Source of the DNA: Azospirillum oryzae
GTDB taxonomy: Bacteria; Pseudomonadota; Alphaproteobacteria; Azospirillales; Azospirillaceae
DNA: 64,000 bases
Reading direction: 5' to 3'
Assembly: GCF_900177515.1 (NCBI RefSeq)
Contig: NZ_FXAK01000005.1
Location: 380,501 to 444,500, forward strand
Both the position numbers and the translations under genes were made by a program. The notes under the pieces are model-generated. The model was not told where the DNA came from. It saw nothing but the letters and a program-made list of their open reading frames with translations, and ran no database searches. Below, in pieces: positions 46,517 to 55,110 of this stretch. Every line of letters starts with the position of its first letter. Positions within the stretch are counted from its first letter, which is position 1.

Positions 46517-48579
46517 TGCAGTTCGTCCAGGATGACCGCCTGCTGTCGCTGGAAACCCCGGCCGGTCCCGACGTGCTGCTGGTGGAGCGGGTCCGGGGGC
46601 GGGAATCGCTGTCCAGCCCCTTCCTGTACCGCATCGATGCGCTCGGTCCCATCGAACCGCTGGCGCCGGAAGTCATCGTCGGCAACAGCGTGAACATCGG
46701 CTTCCGCCAGCTGGACGGCGAGCGGCATTACGTCAACGGCATCGCCCGCTCGCTCGGCGTCGGCGTGCCGGTGGGACGCGACCAGCGCTATTACACGATC
46801 GAGGTGGTGCCCTGGCTGTCGCTGCTGTCCTACACCAGCGATTGCCGTATCTTCCACAGCCTGGGCAGCGGCGGCCCGATGGCGGTGCCGAAGATCGTCG
46901 AGACGATCTTCCATGAGTTCGGCTTTTCCAATTTCGAATTCCGCAGCCTGACCGGCAGCTACCAGCCGCGCGAATATTGCGTCCAGTACAACGAGACCTA
47001 TTTCGGCTTCGTCAGCCGGCTGCTGGAAGAAGAGGGCATCTATTATTACTTCGCGCATGAGCGCAACCGCCACAAACTGATCCTGTCGGACAGTGCCGCC
47101 GGCTACGCCAAGCTGTCGCCGGCCACGCTGCGCTTCAACCCCAGCGGCCAATATGCCGACCAGATCGAGCGCTGGGAGCGGGTCTATTCCATCGCGTCGG
47201 GGCGCTGGGCCACCAAGGATTATGATTTCCAGGCGCCGCGCACGCCGCTCGACAGCGACGAGGCGTCGGTCGCCAAGGTGCCGGTGTCCACCAAATACGA
47301 GCTGTTCGAATATCCCGGCCGCTTTGCCACGCGCGATGCCGGCTCGACGCTCGCGCGGCGCCGGATGGAGACGGAGGAGCGCGGGCTGGAGGGGGTGCGC
47401 GGCGTCGGCGCCTGCCGCACCCTGCATCCCGGCATGACCTTCGCCCTGACCGACCACCCGACGGCGTCCGAGAACAACCAGCCGGTCGTGGTGTCCGAAC
47501 TGGAGTTCGACGCCTGCAACGAAGGCTTCCTGCCCGGCGACAAGCGCAAGGCCTCCTACGGCAACAGCTTCCACGCCCTGCCGGCGAAATCGGTGGTGCG
47601 GCCGGAGCGGCGCACGCCGAAGCCGTCGGTGCGCGGCATCCAGACCGCCTTCGTCGTCGGGCCGGCGGGGGAGGAGATCTACACCGACAAATTCGGCCGC
47701 ATCATGGTGCAGTTCCATTGGGACCGCCGCGGTCGGTCGGACGAGAAAAGCTCCTGCTGGATCCGGGTGGCGCAGAGCTGGGCCGGGCACCAGTGGGGCA
47801 TGCAGACGGTGCCGCGCGTCGGCATGGAGGTGCTGGTCGATTTCGTCGACGGCGATCCCGACCGGCCGATGGTGATCGGCGTGGTCAACAACGCCGATGC
47901 GCTGCCGACCTATGCCCTGCCCGAACACAAGACGCGGTCGGGCATCAAGACGCGCAGTTCGCCCGGCGGACGCGGCTTCAACGAGATCCGGTTCGAGGAC
48001 AAGGCGGGGAAGGAGCAGGTCTTCCTTCATGCCCAGCGCGACTACGACCTGCGCATCGGCCATGACAGCCGGACGTCGGTGGCGTCGGGCCAGCATGTGA
48101 ACGTCGCCGGCGGCCTGTGGGAGTGGGTGGGCAAGAACCACCACGCCACGGTGGACGGCGACCATGTGGAATCCATCGGCGGCGGCGTGTCGCGCAGCAT
48201 CGGCGTCGATCTGCACGACAAGGTCGGCACCAACTATGCCGTCCATGCCGGGACCAACCTGTGCCTGGAGGCCGGGGCCTCGCTGACCCTCAAGGTCGGC
48301 GGCAGCTTCATCACGCTGAACGCGGCCGGCATCTCGATGAACGGCACCATGGTGCTGATCAACAGCGGCGGTGCCGCCAACGGGCTGAGCGCGGCGCCGG
48401 CGAAGCCCGACAAGCCGTCGCCCGCCGACAAGGACAAGGGCGGGTCGATCAAGGCGCCGCCCAAGGCGAAGCTGCCGCGCGCGGCGCAAAGTCACAGCCC
48501 GAAGGCCGCGGCGCAGGCCATGGTGATGCGCAACGCCGCCGCGTCCAACACGCCGCTGTGCGAGATCTGTCAGAAATGA
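46516..48579 (+). CDS. vgrG: T6SS spike protein VgrG (TssI)
   Basis: Spike tip of 687 residues. A gp27-like base covers about 1-390 (CVQYNETYFGFVSRLLEEEGIYYYF). An OB-fold gp5-like domain starts near 390 (DKFGRIMVQFHWDRRGR). A beta-helical needle (about 525-635) has repeating VGKNHHATVDGDHVESIGG-type turns and LNAAGISMNG. The C-terminal tail of about 50 residues is Lys/Pro/Ala-rich and ends in CEICQK, which could bind metal or a PAAR partner. No effector domain is fused. It is coupled to tagF by TGATG and has a GGGGAGGG site. Its TGA lies in a 12-bp tandem repeat. The downstream DUF4123 gene suggests an adaptor-loaded effector. Confidence 0.95.
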   Translation: MQFVQDDRLLSLETPAGPDVLLVERVRGRESLSSPFLYRIDALGPIEPLAPEVIVGNSVNIGFRQLDGERHYVNGIARSLGVGVPVGRDQRYYTIEVVPWLSLLSYTSDCRIFHSLGSGGPMAVPKIVETIFHEFGFSNFEFRSLTGSYQPREYCVQYNETYFGFVSRLLEEEGIYYYFAHERNRHKLILSDSAAGYAKLSPATLRFNPSGQYADQIERWERVYSIASGRWATKDYDFQAPRTPLDSDEASVAKVPVSTKYELFEYPGRFATRDAGSTLARRRMETEERGLEGVRGVGACRTLHPGMTFALTDHPTASENNQPVVVSELEFDACNEGFLPGDKRKASYGNSFHALPAKSVVRPERRTPKPSVRGIQTAFVVGPAGEEIYTDKFGRIMVQFHWDRRGRSDEKSSCWIRVAQSWAGHQWGMQTVPRVGMEVLVDFVDGDPDRPMVIGVVNNADALPTYALPEHKTRSGIKTRSSPGGRGFNEIRFEDKAGKEQVFLHAQRDYDLRIGHDSRTSVASGQHVNVAGGLWEWVGKNHHATVDGDHVESIGGGVSRSIGVDLHDKVGTNYAVHAGTNLCLEAGASLTLKVGGSFITLNAAGISMNGTMVLINSGGAANGLSAAPAKPDKPSPADKDKGGSIKAPPKAKLPRAAQSHSPKAAAQAMVMRNAAASNTPLCEICQK

Positions 48580-48596
48580 TGCCGGAAATGATGCCA
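48573..48596 (+). repeat. 12-bp tandem duplication at the vgrG stop
   Basis: GAAATGATGCC plus one base occurs at 48573-48584 and 48585-48596 (11 of 12 identical). The first copy includes the vgrG stop TGA (48577-48579) overlapped by an ATG. Confidence 0.8.
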
Positions 48597-48617
48597 GAAA
48601 CGACCCACCGGACATGA
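48576..48617 (+). other. 13-codon mini-frame bridging vgrG and the DUF4123 gene
   Basis: A frame encoding MMPEMMPETTHRT starts with an ATG overlapping the vgrG stop (ATGA, 48576-48579) and ends with a TGA overlapping the ATG of the DUF4123 gene (ATGA, 48614-48617). Ribosomes could be handed from vgrG to the adaptor through it, since the adaptor has no good ribosome site. It may also be a chance result of the tandem repeat. Confidence 0.35.
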
Positions 48618-49285
48618 ACCAGGCGATGACAGGTCCATCCCCCCGCCGCACCCCGCAGGAGGTGGTCGCCCGGCTCGCGCATCATTTGTGGCCGCAGGGC
48701 GCGACTATTGACGGGCCGGATGGCGAACGGCGCGCTCTCTACATGATCGTCGACGCCGCGCGCGACCCCGGCCTCTATCCCGGCCTGCTGGCGCGGGAGG
48801 AGGAGGCGGAGATGCGCGCCCTCTATCAGGGCGAAACCGCGAGCGAGATGGCCGAGGTGGCCCCCTATCTCGTCCGGCTGGATCGCGGCGGCGCCGTCGC
48901 CGACTGGCTGGTGGGGGAGGGCTGGGGCCGTGGCTGGGGCATCCTGGTGCAGGCCGGCGGCGACATCGACATGGTGCGCCGGCATTTCCGCAAGCTCACC
49001 ATCGTCAACGACGCGAAGGGGGCGGCCTATCTGTTCCGCTTCTATGACCCGGCGGTGCTGCGCAGCTTCCTGCCGATCAGCGATGCGGCCCAGCGCGACG
49101 CATTGTTCGGGTCCGACATCCGGTTCATGATGGAGGACGCCGGCGCCGAGGCGCTGGTCCTGTTCGAACTGGTGGACGGCGATCTGCGCCGTGTCGAGGT
49201 GCCCCTCGGTGCGCCCGCAGGTACGCCCGCAGGGATGCCCTCTTGGGCGCCAGCCGGGGCCGGCGGCGCCCCCCCTGTCCGCTGA
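48614..49285 (+). CDS. DUF4123 T6SS effector-adaptor protein
   Basis: Protein of 223 residues with the DUF4123 pattern: YMIVDAARDPGLYPGL near the N-terminus, a central WGRGWGILVQAGGDIDMVRRHFRKL and YLFRFYDPAVLRSFL. Family members (TEC/Tap-1) are chaperones that load a specific effector onto the VgrG encoded next to them. The tail is Pro/Gly/Ala-rich (about 195-223). Here no obvious effector follows; the next gene is tagH, so the cargo may be elsewhere or be the distal hydrolase. Start: ATGA overlap with the mini-frame. Confidence 0.85.
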   Translation: MNQAMTGPSPRRTPQEVVARLAHHLWPQGATIDGPDGERRALYMIVDAARDPGLYPGLLAREEEAEMRALYQGETASEMAEVAPYLVRLDRGGAVADWLVGEGWGRGWGILVQAGGDIDMVRRHFRKLTIVNDAKGAAYLFRFYDPAVLRSFLPISDAAQRDALFGSDIRFMMEDAGAEALVLFELVDGDLRRVEVPLGAPAGTPAGMPSWAPAGAGGAPPVR

Positions 49286-49340
49286 TGCCCGAACCAAGGG
49301 AGATCCCAGCGGTGGAGTTGTCAGCGGAGGAGATGGTGGA

Positions 49341-51005
49341 ATGCTGAGGCTGAGGATCGTGTCGGACCATCGCGCGTCGCTGGGCGGCAATGCCGAGAAG
49401 ACGCTGCATGGCGGCAGCCTCACCGTTGGGCGGGGGGTGGAGAACGGCTGGATCCTGCCCGATCCCGACTTGCTGCTGTCGCGCCAGCATTGCGTGTTCG
49501 AAGCGGCCGGCTCCGGCTTCCGGGTGACCGACACCAGCACCAACGGCGTCTTCCTCAACGGATCGGAGCAGCCGATCGGCCGCAACGCGTCGGCGCCGCT
49601 GTCGTCGGGCGACCGTATCCGCATCGGCCGCTTCATCATCGAGGCGATGGTGGAATCGCTGAGCGCCCCCAGCTTCACCGAAATCACCGGGGCCTTCTCG
49701 CTGGGTGCCAGAGGCGGGGAGGCCGACCCGTTCGCTCCGGCGCCGGCGTGGGACGCTCCGGCACGGCATGCTTCGGCACGGAACGCCGCTGAGCAGGACC
49801 CGTTCGACGAGTTGTTCGACGATCCGACGGCACGCCCTTTCGAGGACCGGCCGCTGCGTTCGGAAGCCGAGCCGTTCGATGCCTGGACCTCCTCCAGCAG
49901 CGGGGCGGCGGCGCGGGAGCGGGCGGACGACTGGCATTTCGGCACCGTCGACGACCATTCCGATCCGCTGAACCAGGCGCTGTCGGTCGGCGTCTCCTTC
50001 CCGGCGCAGGATTCGGCTCCATTCTCGCCCCCATTCTCTAACGAGCCGCAGCGGTCGTCCGGCGGCGGCATCCCCGACGATTGGGATGACGAGCCCTTCG
50101 GCGCGCCGCAGCCGGGATCCCCCGCCATCCCGGACCCGTCGTTTCTCCCGCCGCCGAAAGCGGCCCAGCCGCTTCCGGACGACTGGAACATCGACGAGAC
50201 GCTGCCCGATCAGGCGCCGCCGGATCTGCCGCTCAAATCCGTCGCCCCGGCTCTCCCGTCGGAACCGAACCCGCTGCCGGACGTGGATCCGCTGGAGGAC
50301 CATACCGATCTCGCCCCCCGGCCGGTCGCGGCAATGCCGGTTCCGGCGCCAAGGTCGAATCCGGCCCCGACCCCGGCACCGGTGTCACCGTCGACGCCGG
50401 ATAGCGGTGCGGCGGTCGCCGCCTTCTATGAGGGGTTCGGCGCGCCGCTGCCGCCGGACGGGCTGCCGGATGCCACCGCGATGATGCGAAGCCTGGGCGA
50501 GGCGTTGCGGGCCAGCCTGGGGGCGCTGCATGCCAGCCTGCGGGCCCGGGCACGCTTCAAGGACGAGTTCCATCTGGAGCAGACCAGCTTCCGCCCCGCC
50601 GGCGAGAACCCGCTGAAGCGGTGCGAAACTCTGGACGAGGCGGTGTCGGTGCTGGCCAATCCGCGCCTGCGCGGCTTCCTGCCGATGGGCGATGCGGTGC
50701 GCGAGGCGGCGAGCGACGTGCAGGTCCATCACCTTGCCTATGCCGCGGCGCTGCAGACCGCGCTGAAGCAGGTGGTCGCCAAGTTCGATCCCGGCGCGCT
50801 CAGCCAGCGGCTGGAGACGCGGCTTCTCGACAGCCTCGTTCCGGCCGCGCGCAAGGCGCGCTACTGGGACCAGTACGAAGTCCTTTACAAGGATCTGGTG
50901 GTCGAGCTGGAGGAGGATTTCGACCGCGTCGTCGGCGATGCCATCGCCCGCGAATACGACCGCTTCATCCGCCGTGACGGCACCGGCGGCGAAAAGCCGG
51001 ACTGA
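49341..51005 (+). CDS. tagH: T6SS FHA-domain protein TagH
   Basis: Protein of 554 residues. An N-terminal FHA phosphothreonine-binding domain (about 1-100) has GRGVENGWILPD, LLSRQHCVFE and TDTSTNGVFLNG. A long acidic Pro/Asp-rich disordered region covers about 110-345 (repeated DDW-type pieces such as PDDWDDEPFG and PDDWNIDE). A C-terminal T6SS FHA-associated domain lies at about 350-545 (LVPAARKARYWDQYEVLYKDL). In Pseudomonas and Agrobacterium the FHA protein is the substrate or partner of PpkA and triggers T6SS assembly. Here the kinase gene follows after 53 bp. The ATG at 49341 is preceded by GGAGGAG/GGTGGA. Confidence 0.92.
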   Translation: MLRLRIVSDHRASLGGNAEKTLHGGSLTVGRGVENGWILPDPDLLLSRQHCVFEAAGSGFRVTDTSTNGVFLNGSEQPIGRNASAPLSSGDRIRIGRFIIEAMVESLSAPSFTEITGAFSLGARGGEADPFAPAPAWDAPARHASARNAAEQDPFDELFDDPTARPFEDRPLRSEAEPFDAWTSSSSGAAARERADDWHFGTVDDHSDPLNQALSVGVSFPAQDSAPFSPPFSNEPQRSSGGGIPDDWDDEPFGAPQPGSPAIPDPSFLPPPKAAQPLPDDWNIDETLPDQAPPDLPLKSVAPALPSEPNPLPDVDPLEDHTDLAPRPVAAMPVPAPRSNPAPTPAPVSPSTPDSGAAVAAFYEGFGAPLPPDGLPDATAMMRSLGEALRASLGALHASLRARARFKDEFHLEQTSFRPAGENPLKRCETLDEAVSVLANPRLRGFLPMGDAVREAASDVQVHHLAYAAALQTALKQVVAKFDPGALSQRLETRLLDSLVPAARKARYWDQYEVLYKDLVVELEEDFDRVVGDAIAREYDRFIRRDGTGGEKPD

Positions 51006-51058
51006 ACCCTCCCGACACCGCCGCCGCATCAACCCTCTGACCGGACCACGCCCCTTCC

Positions 51059-53302
51059 ATGGCCCAGCCCCCCGACGACCGCCACGAGCCCACCGCCATC
51101 CTGCCTGTTGACGGCGCGGGGACGGATTCGGGCACGGAAACAGGGGTGGATCCCCAGGCCACCCGGCTGACGGCGCCGCCGTCTACACCGGTGCCGTCCT
51201 CCACCGCTTCCGGGGTGGAGCCCTCAGGCGTCCGGGCCGTTCCGGAACCGATCGGGCCGGGCACGCTGCTGAGCCACACCTATCGGGTGGAGGGGCTGAT
51301 CGCCCGCGGCGGCATGGGCGAGGTGCACCGCGCCCGCCATGTCGACATGGACACCTGGCATGCGGTGAAGGTGATCCGGCCGGAACTGGCGCAGGACGCC
51401 AAGATGGTCGAGCTGCTGCGGCGCGAGGCGGCGGCATTGCGGGAGATCCGGCACGAGGCGGTGGTGTCCTACGACGGCGTCTTCCGCGACGAATTCGGCC
51501 GGCTTCTGCTGTCGATGGAGTTTCTCGACGGTCCGTCGCTGCACGAGGTGCTGCAGGCCGGTCCGCTGGATACGGCGTCGGTCGCCGTCCTGCTCGACCG
51601 CATCGCCTCCGGTCTGGCGGCGGCGCACCAGCGCGGCATCATCCACCGCGACATGTCGACCGACAACGTCATCCTGCCCGGCCGCGACATCGCCAATGCC
51701 AAGATCATCGATTTCGGCATCGCCAAGCAGACCGCCGCCGGGGCGGGAACCGTCATCGGCGACGGCTTCGCCGGCAAATACGGCTTTGCCTCGCCCGAGC
51801 AGTTCGGGCTGTTCGGCGGGCAGGTGGGGCCGCAGTCCGACATCTACAGTGCCGGTCTGGTGCTGGCCGCGGCGGCGCTGGGTCATCCGCTCGACATGGG
51901 CCGCACGCCGCAGGCGATGATCGAGCGGCGCATGTCGGTGCCCGACCTGTCGGCCGTGGAGGAGCCGTTGCGCGGCGTCCTCTGTTCGATGCTGGAACCG
52001 GACCCGCAGAACCGGGCCAGGACGATGGCGGAGCTGGTCGGCGCCCTGACCCGCCGCGCCGCCGACATCACGCCCTTCGAACACACCTCCCTTCCGGTCT
52101 CCACGCCGGAGAAGGAGACCAAGACGGTGGTGGCGCCGACGGTGGCGGCCAACGTCCCCAAGGAAGCCAAGGTGGAAGCGAAGAAGGCGCCGGTCGGCCT
52201 GATCGCCGGCGGGGTCGGCGGTCTGGTGGCGGCCGGTGTCGCCGGCTTCCTGCTGTTCGGGCAATCGCAGCCACCCGCCAAGCAGGCCGCCGCCCCGACC
52301 GAGCCGGCTCCGACCATTGCGGCTCCGCCGGTCACCACTGCGTCTGTTCCGCCGCCCTCGACGGGCATGACGACGGCGCCGCTCGGCACCTCCACCCCGG
52401 CCCCGGTGCTCCAACCCGCACCTCCGCCCGCGGCCAAGGAGGCGGTGAAACTGGACGCCGTGCCGCCCCAACCCGTCCAGCCGAAGGCTGAGCCGGCCGC
52501 TCCGCCGCTGCCGGTCACCCCGGCGGTCCAGACCGTCACACCTCCGGTCCCGACACAAGCTCAGCCGCAGCCGAAGATCGAGCAGGCGGCCCTTCCCGTC
52601 GCTCCCCCGGTCCCGCGCCTGACGCCGGCCGAGGCGCGCAAGGCGGTGGAGACGGCCGCGGGCGGCTTCGCCTGCGCCGGCGTCCACACGGCCGAGGCCG
52701 GGAACGGGCTGCGGATCGGCGGCTATGTCGGCACGGAGGAGGATGCCCGGATCCTGAAGGCGGCGATCACCGCCCTGCCGCCCGGCATCGACGTCGATGC
52801 GCAGGTCGCCGTACGGCCCTGGCCGCTGTGCGAGGCGCTGGGCGTCGCCGGACTGCCGGCGCGGGCCGAGGGGCAGGGGAGCAGTGCGCTGGGGCTGGGA
52901 TTCAACCGGCCGTCGATGGTCTACCGCAAGGGCGACAAGCTGGAGGTCACGGTGACCGCCGGGACCTCGGGTTATCTGACGGTCGATTACATCGACATGG
53001 AAGGCAACGCGATCCACATGGTGCCGATGCGGCTGCGCCGCGACGACCGGCTGGAGGCTGGCCGGCCGGTGACGCTTGGCGTCGCGAAGTCGGCGAGCGA
53101 GCGCGTCTATACCATCGCCCCGCCCTATGGCCCGGCGATGATCCTGGCGCTGGTGACCCGCGAACCGCTGTTCCCCGCCGACCGCGAGGAGGTGGAACCG
53201 GCCGGTCCCTATCTGGCGAGCCTGCGCGGCGCGCTGGCGAAGGCGGAGGCCAAGGGCGGCGTGGTCGCCCAGTCCGCCTTCTTCGCCACCGTCGCCGAAT
53301 AG
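51059..53302 (+). CDS. PpkA-like transmembrane Ser/Thr kinase with DUF4384 tail
   Basis: Membrane kinase of 747 residues controlling T6SS by threonine phosphorylation. A Thr/Pro-rich N-terminus is followed by a kinase domain at about 75-335: Gly loop ARGGMGEV, ATP-binding Lys104 (HAVKV), catalytic Asp198 in HRDMSTDN and metal Asp218 (DFG). The position that is usually Lys in HRDLKPxN is Ser200, a known bacterial variant. A membrane helix lies at about 380-405. A Pro/Ala/Thr-rich stretch and a BON-like segment follow. A periplasmic DUF4384 domain lies at about 625-715, of the same type as in the EF-hand caspase. The phosphatase PppA is not adjacent. The S33 hydrolase gene starts 8 bp later. 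Confidence 0.88.
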   Translation: MAQPPDDRHEPTAILPVDGAGTDSGTETGVDPQATRLTAPPSTPVPSSTASGVEPSGVRAVPEPIGPGTLLSHTYRVEGLIARGGMGEVHRARHVDMDTWHAVKVIRPELAQDAKMVELLRREAAALREIRHEAVVSYDGVFRDEFGRLLLSMEFLDGPSLHEVLQAGPLDTASVAVLLDRIASGLAAAHQRGIIHRDMSTDNVILPGRDIANAKIIDFGIAKQTAAGAGTVIGDGFAGKYGFASPEQFGLFGGQVGPQSDIYSAGLVLAAAALGHPLDMGRTPQAMIERRMSVPDLSAVEEPLRGVLCSMLEPDPQNRARTMAELVGALTRRAADITPFEHTSLPVSTPEKETKTVVAPTVAANVPKEAKVEAKKAPVGLIAGGVGGLVAAGVAGFLLFGQSQPPAKQAAAPTEPAPTIAAPPVTTASVPPPSTGMTTAPLGTSTPAPVLQPAPPPAAKEAVKLDAVPPQPVQPKAEPAAPPLPVTPAVQTVTPPVPTQAQPQPKIEQAALPVAPPVPRLTPAEARKAVETAAGGFACAGVHTAEAGNGLRIGGYVGTEEDARILKAAITALPPGIDVDAQVAVRPWPLCEALGVAGLPARAEGQGSSALGLGFNRPSMVYRKGDKLEVTVTAGTSGYLTVDYIDMEGNAIHMVPMRLRRDDRLEAGRPVTLGVAKSASERVYTIAPPYGPAMILALVTREPLFPADREEVEPAGPYLASLRGALAKAEAKGGVVAQSAFFATVAE

Positions 53303-53310
53303 CTCAGCCG

Positions 53311-54948
53311 ATGAGAAGCGGCGGCCGGCGTCTCGCCCTCATCGGCGGCCTTCTGGCGCTCTGCGCACTGGCCGGCGGGTTGCTCGGCCTCGGCATCGAC
53401 CGGCTCGCCAGCCCGCCGCTGTCCCCGCCCCCGGTCGTGGTGGTGGAGCCGCCGCCTGCCATCCCCGTTCCCGTCCCGGCCCCTCTTCCTGCGGCGGTCC
53501 CGGCGGTCCCTCCGGTCCAGCCGATTGTCCCGGCGCTGTCGGAGGCCCGCTGCCCGGACGGTCCGCTGCCGGCGGGGCCGGCGCCGCGCTGCCGGTCCTT
53601 TCGCGTGCCGTCCGACTGGCAGCGGCCGGACAGTCTGCCGCTCGACCTGTTCGTGACGATCCTGCCGGCGCTGAACGGCGCGCCGGCCGCCGATCCGGTG
53701 GTGCTGCTCAGCGGCGGGCCGGGGCAGGGCGGCAGCGACGATCTGCGCGGCACCGCCGCGATCCTGGCGCCGATGCGGGCCAGCCGCGACGTCATCCTGG
53801 TCGATCAGCGCGGCACCGGCCTGTCGAAGCCGTCGCTGCGCTGCCCGGGGCTGGACCCGCTCCGCTACTGGTTCGGCGGCGTGACGGCGGAGGACGCCAC
53901 CGCCTGCCTGGAGCCGCTGCGCCGTGCCGGCTACCGGCTGGAGGATTTCGACAGCGGCCAGAGCGCGGCCGACCTGCCGGCGCTGCGCCGCGCACTGGGG
54001 GTGGAGCGCTGGAACGTCGTCGCGACCTCCTATGGCGGGGTGCTGGCGCAGGCGCTGCTGCGCATCGACGGGGCGGCGGTGCGCAGCCTCGTGCTGAACT
54101 CTCCGGCCACGGCGGACGCGACGTGGCTCGACCTCGACCGGTTGACCGCCATCCGGCAGGCCCACCGCCGCATGGTCGAGGATTGCGCCGCCCAGCCCGA
54201 CTGCGCCCGCGCCTTCCCCCGGCTGGGGCAGGCGGTCGAACGGTTGTCCGTGGCGCTGGAGCGCCGGCCGCTGGAGTTGCGGCTGCGCCATCCCGTCACC
54301 GGGCGGGAGACCGACCTGCGCCTGGACTGGCCGATGCTGGCGGGCGTCCTGGCGTTGCGGCTGGGCAGCGGCGACGGGATGGTGCCGGTGCCGGCCCTGC
54401 TCGACCGGCTCGACCGCATTGTCGGTGCCGGTACGGCGGGGCGGCTGGACGATCCGGCCATCCTGTCCCTGGTGATGCCGCCGCCGATCTGGACCGTGCT
54501 GGACAGTCTGGCCTATGGACTGAACCTGACCATCGGCTGCCGCGAGAACCGGCCGCACATCGATGCCGCCGCCGCCCGCCGCGCTGCGGCGGATCTGCGC
54601 CCCTATGTGGTGGCCGACGCGGTGGAGACCGATTACGACGCGGCCTGTCCGGCGCTGGGACTGCGGCCGGTGGATGCGTCCTTCTACCGGCCGGTGGCGT
54701 CCGATGTGCCGGCGCTGATCCTGACCGGCGCCTACGACACTTTCACCACCCCGGCGCGGGCCGAGGCGATGGGGCGGAGCCTGCCGCGGGCGACGCTGCT
54801 GTCCTTCCGCGGCCTCGGCCATGACGTGCTGGGCGCCAGCCCGTGCGGCCGCACCGCCGCCGCCCGTTTCATCGAGACGCTGGCCGTGGGTGATGCCGGC
54901 GCCTGCGTCGAACGGCTGCTGCCGCCGACCTTCGCCACTCGGCCTTGA
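53311..54948 (+). CDS. envelope-anchored S33-type alpha/beta hydrolase
   Basis: Protein of 545 residues. An N-terminal anchor (LALIGGLLALCALAGGLLGLG) and a Pro/Val-rich linker (about 38-75) precede an alpha/beta hydrolase fold. LLSGGPGQGG (about 132-141) is the oxyanion motif of S33 prolyl-aminopeptidase relatives. The nucleophile is Ser240 in ATSYGG, where the usual first Gly is Ala. The probable acid is in LTGAYDTFTTP (about 470) and the His in GLGHDVLG (about 505). Location after the kinase and 8-bp spacing indicate cotranscription with the T6SS genes. It could act on peptides in the periplasm or be secreted; substrate and role are unknown. Confidence 0.82.
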   Translation: MRSGGRRLALIGGLLALCALAGGLLGLGIDRLASPPLSPPPVVVVEPPPAIPVPVPAPLPAAVPAVPPVQPIVPALSEARCPDGPLPAGPAPRCRSFRVPSDWQRPDSLPLDLFVTILPALNGAPAADPVVLLSGGPGQGGSDDLRGTAAILAPMRASRDVILVDQRGTGLSKPSLRCPGLDPLRYWFGGVTAEDATACLEPLRRAGYRLEDFDSGQSAADLPALRRALGVERWNVVATSYGGVLAQALLRIDGAAVRSLVLNSPATADATWLDLDRLTAIRQAHRRMVEDCAAQPDCARAFPRLGQAVERLSVALERRPLELRLRHPVTGRETDLRLDWPMLAGVLALRLGSGDGMVPVPALLDRLDRIVGAGTAGRLDDPAILSLVMPPPIWTVLDSLAYGLNLTIGCRENRPHIDAAAARRAAADLRPYVVADAVETDYDAACPALGLRPVDASFYRPVASDVPALILTGAYDTFTTPARAEAMGRSLPRATLLSFRGLGHDVLGASPCGRTAAARFIETLAVGDAGACVERLLPPTFATRP

Positions 54949-55012
54949 CCCTCCCGTGGTGACGATCCAAGCGCCGTCTTAACGATTCCACCGCCGGCCG
55001 ATCTGGCGTCCA

Positions 55013-55041
55013 TTGCCAGACGCCGGCGCAAACACTATGAT
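55013..55041 (+). promoter_or_regulatory. sigma70-type promoter
   Basis: TTGCCA (55013-55018) and TATGAT (55036-55041) are separated by 17 bp, close to the housekeeping consensus and unusual in this GC-rich DNA. Transcription would begin near 55048, about 63 bp before the small gene at 55111. The start codon region is preceded by a weak ribosome site. Confidence 0.6.
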
Positions 55042-55110
55042 TCGTCTGGTGCAAACCGGGTTGTCCGCAGGGACGGGGCCCGTACCGCTTGAGACGATCG
55101 GAAGACCCGT

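Noticed and set aside
52828..53310. Long N-terminal extension of the S33 hydrolase gene within the kinase gene
   Set aside because: The frame overlaps the kinase DUF4384 coding region and is low-complexity; the anchor begins at 53311.
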